Assembly: GCA_031961205.1 (NCBI GenBank)
Contig: JAVRLS010000026.1
Coordinates: 1-13,390 of the forward strand
DNA from: JAVRLS01 sp031961205
GTDB lineage: Archaea > Thermoplasmatota > Thermoplasmata > Thermoplasmatales > Thermoplasmataceae
DNA length: 13,390 nucleotides
Direction of reading: 5' to 3'
In this document: piece after piece, positions 1 through 5,653 of the stretch
How positions within the stretch are numbered: position 1 is the stretch's first letter
How the letters are laid out: every line of letters starts with the position of its first letter
The notes under the pieces: generated by a model
Told to the model about the DNA's origin: nothing
What the model saw: the letters and a program-made list of their open reading frames with translations, nothing else
The model's database searches: none
Program-made: the position numbers and the translations under genes

Positions 1-1249
1 GCACAAGGCCTTCAGAACCGACTTTGCGATCCGTCACTCCAAGATCGGACACCTTCAATCTTTTTCCGCCGTACAGATCAGCGTACTCCCTGTCACCGTA
101 GAGTGAAGCGACAACCGTTCCTATGGCATCGCCCTTAAGAATGCCGCTTCCACTTGTGCCAGTCGCCACTATTGTGTTGAGATCCCGGAATATGTAAGGA
201 TTCCCATCAATTGTGTTGTACGAATAGTAGCCGGCCCAGCTTCCTATGACCTTAGAATCCAGGAACGCATTCATGTATGCTGATGCTATCTGGTATATGT
301 TGTATGTGTAGAAATTATCCTCAGGCTGCGGATCCTCTGTGAATGTGAAATCCCTTCCGATGTCATCGGCAACACCCGCCCAGAATGCCCTTTCCTTAGG
401 ATTCGGCCTTATGTATACACCCTTTGGAAAAACAGTGAACGGGAATGATTCCGTGCCGAGGGATGTATCGTTAACAACGCTGCCTATCGCCTTTCCAGAA
501 ACACGGAAGAGCTGCCTTTTTTTTGGCCTGATGTGGCTGTCGATGCCTGTCGGATCCAGTATCGAGGTCGTCCACACATCCGTTGCAAGTATATACTGGT
601 CAGCCTTCAGTATGCCTCTGTTCGATTCCAGGGATGATATCTGCTTTTCCTGCCATATGAAGGGTTCTCCGGGGAAATTGAGCTTTTCAACAGGCTCGAG
701 GTTCAGTCGTTTTATATCGGTATCGAACATGAAGTGCACACCCATCCTCGTAAGTTCATCGAAATAGAACTTGGCTATGAGATCCGGTTCCAGTATGCCA
801 CAGTTGTATGCCAGGAATGATCTTTTGATGTTACCGATTCCAAGCACCTTTGCTGTGCTTTCATTTATTCCGGTACTGATACCGATAGATTCAAGATCAC
901 GCAGATCGATCTCCTTTATTCTTGTCTTCTTTGACAGCGATTCAAGCGCTTCAACATTTTTTTCACTGTCAAGCAGAAACAGGTATCCCGAATACTTCAT
1001 GCCGATATCGATATGCAGATCCTTCTGTATATGCCCGTAGAAAGCGGCCGTTGATGATGAAAGTGCGTAACTTGCATTCGATGTGAAGACATCCCTGAAA
1101 CCGGCCGCGCTCTTTGCCGTATTTCCCTGGGCATACGTATGCGCCCTGTCCACTATCATCATAGACAGATCGGGGTTTTCCTTCTTGATATGATATGCAG
1201 ATGACAGGCCGGTTATCCCGGCTCCGACAATAATCAGATCGTAATCCAT
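1..1249 (-). CDS. FAD-dependent oxidoreductase, DAO family (C-terminus cut by window edge)
   Basis: About 416 residues are visible from an ATG at 1249; the frame stays open to base 1, so the C-terminus is missing. The N-terminus is a classic dinucleotide-binding fold: GAGITG at residues 9-14, then an acidic residue (D34) ending the second beta strand, as expected for binding the FAD ribose. GNTAKSAAGF follows at about residues 42-51, where DAO-family amine and amino-acid oxidases place a flavin-contacting loop, and GTSGSGILKGDAIG lies near the visible C-terminus, matching the family's second flavin-binding segment. Family members oxidise the C-N bond of amino acids or N-methyl amines, usually in the cytoplasm. 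The substrate cannot be read from the sequence. A TATA-like box 25 nt upstream supports this start and a leaderless transcript separate from the thiolase gene upstream. Confidence 0.88.
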   Translation of the reverse strand, partial: MDYDLIIVGAGITGLSSAYHIKKENPDLSMMIVDRAHTYAQGNTAKSAAGFRDVFTSNASYALSSSTAAFYGHIQKDLHIDIGMKYSGYLFLLDSEKNVEALESLSKKTRIKEIDLRDLESIGISTGINESTAKVLGIGNIKRSFLAYNCGILEPDLIAKFYFDELTRMGVHFMFDTDIKRLNLEPVEKLNFPGEPFIWQEKQISSLESNRGILKADQYILATDVWTTSILDPTGIDSHIRPKKRQLFRVSGKAIGSVVNDTSLGTESFPFTVFPKGVYIRPNPKERAFWAGVADDIGRDFTFTEDPQPEDNFYTYNIYQIASAYMNAFLDSKVIGSWAGYYSYNTIDGNPYIFRDLNTIVATGTSGSGILKGDAIGTVVASLYGDREYADLYGGKRLKVSDLGVTDRKVGSEGLV

Positions 1250-1269
1250 GCCGGTAAATCGTTATGGAG

Positions 1270-1279
1270 GAATAAAACC
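1270..1279 (-). promoter_or_regulatory. TATA-like box for the FAD oxidoreductase
   Basis: On the minus strand GTTTTATT is centred about 25 nt upstream of the ATG at 1249. This is the spacing expected if transcription begins at or next to the start codon. It lies in the 62-nt gap after the thiolase stop codon. Confidence 0.45.
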
Positions 1280-1311
1280 TTACCATCAGCCATTAAAAAT
1301 GTGAAAATGGT

Positions 1312-2478
1312 TTATTCAACCATTTCAAGCGAGAGCGTGTGGGCTCCGCCGCCACCGTGGCAGAGGGTTGCCAGCCCCGTCCTTGCCTTCCGGTTCTTCA
1401 TCGCATTTAAAAGCGTTACAATTATCCTGGAACCGCTGTTTCCAACCGGATGGCCTATTGCAACAGCGCCTCCGTTGACGTTGAATCTCTCGTTGTCGAT
1501 GCCGAGCTGGTCCCTGACAATGACGGATGCGATTGAAAAAGCTTCGTTGTGTTCCACAATATCGTAGTAGTCTATTTTCCTGTTCTGCTGTTCGAGCAAT
1601 TTCTTTGTGGCCGGAATGGGGGCCTCAACAAAATCCCTCGGATCAAGCGATGCAGATGCGTATCCCGTGATTCTGGCTATTGGTTTAAGGCCGTACTCAT
1701 TCACCGCCTTTTCGGAAGCAAGCACCAGGGCAGAGGCCCCGTCCGAAAGCTGTGCCGAATTCCCGGCCGTGAGTATCCCGTTCTTCTCGAATGCTGAAGG
1801 AAGCTTTGCAAGATCCTCCATGCTGGTCTTCCTCAAACCCTCATCCTGTGTAAGGCCTTCGTACGGGACGATCTCCCTTGAAAATTCCCCGGATTCCGTT
1901 GCCCTCATGGCACGTGAGAAACTCTGGACAGCATAGGTATCTGCCATCTCCCTTGTTATGCCATACTTCCTTGAACTTCTCTCTGCCGAAACGCCCATGT
2001 GCTCAAAGTAAAAGGCATCGGTGAGGGCGTCGGTGAGCATTGTATCGTCTATCTTGAAATTCTTGTGCAGCAGGTGTTTCGGCCCCCACCTGAAATCAGA
2101 GGGCATCGTAAGCGGCGCATTGCTCATGCTCTCCATTCCGCCGGCAACTATTATGTCGTGTTCACCGAGTTTTATCTCACGTGCCGCGCTCTCTACGGCA
2201 AGCATACCTGACGCGCAAACGACGTTAACGGTGTATTTTGTTATCTCATTCGGAAGGCCGGCATAAAAAGCAGCCTGCCCCGCAGGATTCTGGCCAACGC
2301 CGGCCTGAATGACGTTGCCCATTATCACTTCCTCGATTTTTTCCTTCTCAAGGCCGCTCTCTTCAACTGCAGCTTTTACTGCAGCGCTTCCAAGCATTGT
2401 GGCCTTGACCTTTGCATAGGATCTTCCAAATTTACCAATTGGGGTCCTCTTTGCGGCAACAATATAAACTTCTGGCAT
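1312..2478 (-). CDS. Acetyl-CoA acetyltransferase (thiolase)
   Basis: This 388-residue protein has the full length and motifs of a thiolase. The nucleophilic cysteine is C88 in NVVCASGM. NEAFS near residue 313 matches the conserved NEAF segment, GHPVGNSG (H343) supplies the first catalytic histidine region, and CHGGGG (C373) supplies the second catalytic cysteine close to the C-terminus. It should catalyse Claisen condensation of two acetyl-CoA to acetoacetyl-CoA, or the reverse cleavage. In archaea this can feed mevalonate and isoprenoid lipid synthesis or serve acyl-CoA breakdown. No DUF35/OB-fold partner or HMG-CoA synthase gene is adjacent, so the context does not decide the direction. 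The ATG at 2478 gives the usual family N-terminus (VYIVAAKRTPIG). A TATA-like CTATAAATA sits only about 13 nt upstream and an A/T-rich TAAAAAT about 35 nt upstream, with GAGG directly before the ATG, so the promoter is unclear. Confidence 0.95.
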   Translation of the reverse strand: MPEVYIVAAKRTPIGKFGRSYAKVKATMLGSAAVKAAVEESGLEKEKIEEVIMGNVIQAGVGQNPAGQAAFYAGLPNEITKYTVNVVCASGMLAVESAAREIKLGEHDIIVAGGMESMSNAPLTMPSDFRWGPKHLLHKNFKIDDTMLTDALTDAFYFEHMGVSAERSSRKYGITREMADTYAVQSFSRAMRATESGEFSREIVPYEGLTQDEGLRKTSMEDLAKLPSAFEKNGILTAGNSAQLSDGASALVLASEKAVNEYGLKPIARITGYASASLDPRDFVEAPIPATKKLLEQQNRKIDYYDIVEHNEAFSIASVIVRDQLGIDNERFNVNGGAVAIGHPVGNSGSRIIVTLLNAMKNRKARTGLATLCHGGGGAHTLSLEMVE

Positions 2479-2539
2479 ACCTCAGTTATTTATAGGGAAT
2501 TAATAGATTTTTACATAGCCGCACGATTGCCTTTCTCTC

Positions 2540-2935
2540 TCATGGAACGATGAATCCAAACGTACCGAGCGAGGCTTCCCTGCCGTATCCGTTTATGGAC
2601 ACCCTGCAGAACGCACATCGTATATTCGTTCCGGTTTTTATCAGTTTTCCGTAATGGTCGATCTCCTCATTCCACAGCGTGAAATGAAGATCCTTTCCAA
2701 TAGTGAATTTCATGTATCTTATGCTGCGGTCTTCCCTTTCAATTTCCCTCGTTCCCGGAACGGAAGTTACTGATCCGTATAAAGAAAATATGCCCTCTTC
2801 CGTTATGGAATCGGCACCGGTGAAGAATGAATCATTTTCCAGCTTATCTATTATTGAAAAAAGGCGTTCTGAATCGAATATACCGGAATTTTCCCTTATG
2901 AATGATCGGACATCCGAAAGATACGAATCTCTCAT
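2540..2935 (-). CDS. Small OB-fold protein, RPA-like, coupled to eS17
   Basis: This 131-residue protein has a helical N-terminal part (about 1-50) and a C-terminal part (about 51-131) that reads like an OB-fold nucleic-acid-binding domain. GSVTSVPGTREIERED resembles the first strands of RPA/SSB OB folds. The stretch around FTLWNEEIDHYGKLIKTGT (residues 85-103) matches the family's TLW(D/N)E...GD segment, and a glycine-rich strand (SLGTFGFI) closes the barrel. CAFC at 107-110 is a CxxC pair that could be structural. It likely binds single-stranded DNA or RNA, but the substrate is unknown. Its ATG overlaps the eS17 stop codon as ATGA, so the two are very likely co-transcribed and translationally coupled. 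A role near the ribosome or in RNA handling is an inference from that link only. Confidence 0.8.
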   Translation of the reverse strand: MRDSYLSDVRSFIRENSGIFDSERLFSIIDKLENDSFFTGADSITEEGIFSLYGSVTSVPGTREIEREDRSIRYMKFTIGKDLHFTLWNEEIDHYGKLIKTGTNIRCAFCRVSINGYGREASLGTFGFIVP

Positions 2936-3162
2936 GCCTCAACGCTGTTCTCTTCAATCTCGCGTTTTGCCTTTTCCTTCTTCCTTACAATATACCTTGT
3001 AAGATAGCCGGAAAGCTCATTTATCGATCTTTTCGAGATATCCGGCAGCATCTTCATCATTTTCTTCTTGTTGTTATTGAACTCCTCGTTAAAAACATTC
3101 GGGAACTTTTCAGCAAGTTCCTCTGCAGTCCTTTTGACATTGAACGGTCTTATGCTTCCCAT
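2932..3162 (-). CDS. rps17e: 30S ribosomal protein eS17 (S17e)
   Basis: This 76-residue basic protein has the eS17 family pattern: MGSIRP at the start, VKRTAEELAEKFP near residues 9-21, F..EFNNNKK around 24-33, and an ISKRSINELSGYLTR segment (about 42-56) corresponding to the conserved SKKLRNKIAGYVTR region. Length fits archaeal members. eS17 is a small-subunit protein shared by archaea and eukaryotes and absent from bacteria, so it is the clearest taxonomic marker here. A TATA-like box 24-25 nt upstream of the ATG supports a leaderless transcript starting in the short gap after the universal stress protein gene. The lysine/glutamate-rich tail after residue 58 is usual for a flexible ribosomal extension. 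Confidence 0.93.
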   Translation of the reverse strand: MGSIRPFNVKRTAEELAEKFPNVFNEEFNNNKKKMMKMLPDISKRSINELSGYLTRYIVRKKEKAKREIEENSVEA

Positions 3163-3181
3163 GCAACCTGATTACGATGCT

Positions 3182-3191
3182 GTATAAAAAT
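3182..3191 (-). promoter_or_regulatory. TATA box for eS17/OB-fold unit
   Basis: On the minus strand TTTTTATAC is centred about 24 nt upstream of the eS17 ATG at 3162, just after the upstream gene's stop codon at 3193-3195. The position predicts transcription starting at the start codon, so the pair has its own promoter. Confidence 0.6.
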
Positions 3192-3192
3192 A

Positions 3193-3636
3193 TCACTTGC
3201 AGGCATCGGCACTGCATATCAGGACCGGAACATCGCTGAGCTTCAGTATCTCCGAACTGACGGAACCCAGTATTATTCTTGACAGCCCCTTGAGGTTCCT
3301 GGATCCTGTTATAACCATATCGACACCATAATCCTTGACAAGTTCCGATACCTTCTTTCCAACGGTTTTCGATCCTGAATCCTCTATCCTGTATTCCACA
3401 TCAGCATTCTCATTCTTCATTATCTTCTTTGCGCCTTCAAGTATTTCCGTAGCTCTTTTCTGCTGCTCATCAAAGAGGGATTCCGGAACATACGTATCAT
3501 ACGTCGGTGTCGTTCCCACAAGCTGTGGTATTATGTAAACCACATAATATTTATCAATGACGTTCTTCATCCTCAGCGAGAACTCAAGAGCACAGTTTGA
3601 TGTTTCACTTCCATCGTAAGCTACCAGGACTTTCAT
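3193..3636 (-). CDS. Universal stress protein (UspA-like)
   Basis: The start chosen is the ATG at 3636, giving 147 residues beginning MKVLVAYDGSETSN, the standard family N-terminus. The frame stays open upstream to 3732, but a TATA box 25 nt before this ATG lies inside that extension. D8 in VAYDGS and the C-terminal GSRN (111-114) followed nine residues later by GSVS (124-127) match the ATP-binding pattern G-2x-G-9x-G(S/T) of MJ0577-like proteins, except that N114 replaces the second glycine. PVLIC forms the last core strand. USPs are small cytoplasmic alpha/beta proteins, usually dimers, linked to stress and energy status; ATP binding here is plausible but uncertain given the substitution. 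Neighbours give no further clue to its specific job. Confidence 0.92.
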   Translation of the reverse strand: MKVLVAYDGSETSNCALEFSLRMKNVIDKYYVVYIIPQLVGTTPTYDTYVPESLFDEQQKRATEILEGAKKIMKNENADVEYRIEDSGSKTVGKKVSELVKDYGVDMVITGSRNLKGLSRIILGSVSSEILKLSDVPVLICSADACK

Positions 3637-3656
3637 GAAAATATATTCCCTGTGAG

Positions 3657-3666
3657 CATATAAATT
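3657..3666 (-). promoter_or_regulatory. TATA box for the universal stress protein
   Basis: TTTATATG on the minus strand is centred 25 nt upstream of the ATG at 3636. This supports a leaderless message and decides the start against the longer open frame. Confidence 0.65.
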
Positions 3667-3700
3667 TATTTGTGTATCTTTACCGCGTAATGGTTTAATG

Positions 3701-3711
3701 GTATAAAATAA
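3701..3711 (+). promoter_or_regulatory. TATA box in the USP-UxuA divergent region
   Basis: GTATAAAATAA is centred about 25 nt upstream of an ATG at 3731. It could drive the 33-codon reading frame there, or a transcript that continues into the mannonate dehydratase gene with a leader of about 120 nt. Confidence 0.5.
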
Positions 3712-3730
3712 AGCAGTTAAGTTCCTTTGC

Positions 3731-3832
3731 ATGAATTTCAGTAATATTTACAGAGCCGGTTCTTCCTTTACGTTAGATCGTCATGCATTCAACCGGAATG
3801 GGCAGCATATAAAGAAAAAACTTTGTATATAA
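3731..3832 (+). CDS. Possible 33-residue small protein, leaderless
   Basis: An ATG at 3731 opens a 33-codon frame ending with TAA at 3830-3832. The peptide begins MNFSNIYRAGSSFTLDRH and has a basic end (HIKKKLCI). I do not recognise it. What supports it is position: a strong TATA box lies exactly 25 nt upstream of the ATG, the arrangement seen at other genes in this window. Against it are its small size and the overlap of its last codons with a TATA-like box of the next gene. It might instead be a leader peptide or chance frame in the 5' region of the uxuA transcript. Confidence 0.35.
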   Translation: MNFSNIYRAGSSFTLDRHAFNRNGQHIKKKLCI

Positions 3833-3835
3833 ATA
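3824..3835 (+). promoter_or_regulatory. TATA-like box upstream of uxuA
   Basis: TATATAAA at 3826-3833 is centred about 20 nt before the ATG at 3850; a second candidate, CATATAAAG at 3806-3814, lies about 40 nt before it. Either makes the upstream in-frame TTG at 3823 an unlikely start, since that codon would fall inside or just beside the promoter element. Confidence 0.5.
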
Positions 3836-3849
3836 TTGATCGCAGTAAC

Positions 3850-4875
3850 ATGAAACGATACGGGGAAAAACCGCTTTTCAGGATTGCAGAGATCATAACG
3901 GATGGGAAGCCGTCGCAGATATGGCATCTATTGAAGCAGATCGGAGTTGATGAGGTCGTTGGGACATTGCCTTCATCACGTACGGACTGGCGCAATGAAG
4001 CAACGGATGATCCGTGGGACTACGTACCGCTTGCAAATTTTAAACGGGCCCTGGGCGAATACGGCCTGAAACTTTCGGCGATTGAGGATAATCCTCCTAT
4101 GGAGAGGATAAAGTACGGCATTGATGGCAGGGTTGAGGAACTTGAAAATATCATAAAGATGATAGAGAACTTCGGCAGGATAGGGATAGGTGTCTGGTGC
4201 TACAACTGGATGGCTGGCTACGGATGGGCCAGGACCAGGACAGGCATAAGTGACCGGGGCGGATCAACCGTAACGGGATTCTCATTTGAAGACGTGAAGG
4301 AATACCCCCCGCCAAAAATGGGAAAGATAGATGCCCCGGATCTATGGAAGAATCTTGAATGGTTCCTTGAGAATATCGTACCGATCGCTGAGGATAACAA
4401 CGTAAAACTGGCAATGCATCCGGACGATCCTCCGATTCCGTCAATAAGGGGAATTGGCAGGATAATGAATACCGTAGAATCATTCGACAGGCTGATCGGT
4501 ATCGTTAACAGCGATTCGAATACGATTGCGCTGTGCCAGGGGAATTTCACGCTCATGACTGATGATCTCCCATCAGTCATAAGGCATTTTGCAGGAAAAA
4601 AGAAGGTCTCATTCGTTCATTTCCGTGATGTATCCGGCAATCCATATGATTTCAGGGAAACATTCATAAATACCGGAAAGACCGATATGGTGAAATGCAT
4701 GCGATCGTATATCGAATCAGGCTTCGACGGCATAATGCGGAGCGACCACACGCCAACGCTCTATGGCGATACCGCGGATATTCCAGGATACTCGATACTT
4801 GGAAGGCTGCATGCCATCGGATACATTCAGGGCCTTATGGACTCTGTGGCAGGGGAAATGAAAAACCGGACGTGA
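3850..4875 (+). CDS. uxuA: Mannonate dehydratase family protein (UxuA)
   Basis: From the ATG at 3850 the product has 341 residues and begins MKRYGEKP, close to the WYGE-type N-terminus of UxuA; a TTG at 3823 would add nine residues but lies at the TATA box. The metal-binding positions of the xylose-isomerase-like barrel are all present: HPDDPP (H190), LCQGN (C229), VHFRD (H257) and SDHTP (D299, H300). UxuA uses a divalent metal to dehydrate D-mannonate to 2-keto-3-deoxygluconate, a late step of glucuronate breakdown. The product could enter an archaeal Entner-Doudoroff type route, but no UxaC, UxuB or transporter gene is adjacent, so the true sugar acid is not established. The protein is shorter than the 394-residue E. 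coli enzyme but within the family range. It appears to be a single-gene unit. Confidence 0.9.
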   Translation: MKRYGEKPLFRIAEIITDGKPSQIWHLLKQIGVDEVVGTLPSSRTDWRNEATDDPWDYVPLANFKRALGEYGLKLSAIEDNPPMERIKYGIDGRVEELENIIKMIENFGRIGIGVWCYNWMAGYGWARTRTGISDRGGSTVTGFSFEDVKEYPPPKMGKIDAPDLWKNLEWFLENIVPIAEDNNVKLAMHPDDPPIPSIRGIGRIMNTVESFDRLIGIVNSDSNTIALCQGNFTLMTDDLPSVIRHFAGKKKVSFVHFRDVSGNPYDFRETFINTGKTDMVKCMRSYIESGFDGIMRSDHTPTLYGDTADIPGYSILGRLHAIGYIQGLMDSVAGEMKNRT

Positions 4876-4885
4876 AACTTCAGCA

Positions 4886-4894
4886 TATTTATAA
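4886..4894 (+). promoter_or_regulatory. TATA box for the flavin split-barrel gene
   Basis: TTTATAA centred near 4891, ten bases after the uxuA stop. Archaeal spacing puts the transcript start near 4914-4917, which leaves a leader of about 38 nt before the proposed ATG at 4953, unlike the leaderless neighbours. Confidence 0.55.
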
Positions 4895-4913
4895 GCAAAC
4901 ATTCGCATCGGGT

Positions 4914-4963
4914 ATGCAATGAATTGCAAAAATTTGTCAGAGAGTGAGAAATATGACCGATGA
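4914..4963 (+). promoter_or_regulatory. Leader with two tiny reading frames before the flavin protein
   Basis: At the predicted transcript start lies ATG-CAA-TGA (4914-4922), a two-codon frame. A second ATG at 4919 begins a 14-codon frame (MNCKNLSESEKYDR) that ends at 4961-4963 and so overlaps the main start at 4953. GAGAGTGAG just before 4953 resembles a Shine-Dalgarno sequence. This could be a coupled or regulatory leader, but chance is possible in so short a stretch. Confidence 0.3.
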
Positions 4964-5585
4964 TCGATTAAAGGTTAAGAGGTATCCGGACAGGGCCGTG
5001 TACGATAAAACCGAACTCATGAGGATACTTGGCGACAACATGTTCTGTAACGTATCATTCATTTCAGGGAACATACCGTTCTCAATACCGATGATGTATT
5101 CCAGCAGGGAGATGTCCGTGTATCTTCATGGATCGCATGATAGCAGGCTGATAAACTTCATTAAATCCGGAGGCACATTTTCAATCGAGATCGTAAAAAT
5201 CAGGGGGCTTGTCCTGGCAACGCACATAAAGGACAATTCCGTCAATTACGAATCTGCTGTTGCAATCGGGAAGGGCACGGAAGTTCAGGACCTGGAAGAG
5301 AAATCCGATTCATTCATGGCACTATGTGAGAAGATAGCTGGCGGAATGTGGGACTATTACCATCAGCCATCGAATGATGATCTCGGGCATGTTTCCGTTA
5401 TAAGGATCGACATTGAAGATTTTTCCGTAAAGATCAGGAAGGGAGGCCCGAAGGAGGATCACCCTGACGGAGGTCTCTGGACCGGCACGCTGGACCTTGA
5501 ATGCTATTATACCAATCCAACGGCCTATGGCAATTTTTCCGGGGATCTTCCTGATTTCCTGAAATCGATTTTAAGGGGAAAATAA
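4953..5585 (+). CDS. Pyridoxamine 5'-phosphate oxidase-related flavin split-barrel protein
   Basis: From the ATG at 4953 the protein has 210 residues; a GTG at 4944 would add three. It begins KVKRYPDRAVYDKTELMRIL, typical of the Pyridox_ox_2 / NimA-like group, and keeps the group's core: CNVSFISGNIPFSIPMMY (residues 32-49), YLHGS (58-62), GLVLAT (85-90) and NYES (98-101). These strands make the split beta-barrel that binds FMN (in relatives also haem or F420) at a dimer interface. Relatives include nitroimidazole reductases and many uncharacterised flavoproteins; PdxH activity itself is not implied. The gene follows uxuA by 77 nt with its own TATA box, so the two may be expressed separately. 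The ATG is preferred because the GAGAGTGAG purine stretch sits just before it. Confidence 0.85.
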   Translation: MTDDRLKVKRYPDRAVYDKTELMRILGDNMFCNVSFISGNIPFSIPMMYSSREMSVYLHGSHDSRLINFIKSGGTFSIEIVKIRGLVLATHIKDNSVNYESAVAIGKGTEVQDLEEKSDSFMALCEKIAGGMWDYYHQPSNDDLGHVSVIRIDIEDFSVKIRKGGPKEDHPDGGLWTGTLDLECYYTNPTAYGNFSGDLPDFLKSILRGK

Positions 5586-5642
5586 TATCATAGCGTATAT
5601 CCTGAAAAATCCCGTATGCCGGCTAACATGTTTAAAATGAAA

Positions 5643-5653
5643 TTTTTATTTTT
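5643..5653 (+). terminator. Oligo-T tract between convergent genes
   Basis: TTTTTATTTTT on the plus strand lies 58 nt after the flavin protein stop and touches the end of the convergent helicase gene. Archaeal RNA polymerase stops at oligo-T tracts, so this is a plausible terminator for the plus-strand gene. For the opposite direction a shorter T-run (AAAAAT on the plus strand, about 5606-5611) is the candidate. Confidence 0.4.

Noticed and set aside
969..1286. A 105-codon minus-strand frame.
   Set aside because: It overlaps the FAD oxidoreductase in another frame, and the latter carries the GxGxxG motif and a matching promoter.
3637..3732. 32-residue N-terminal extension of the universal stress protein.
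   Set aside because: The extension has no USP similarity and contains the TATA box that fits the ATG at 3636.
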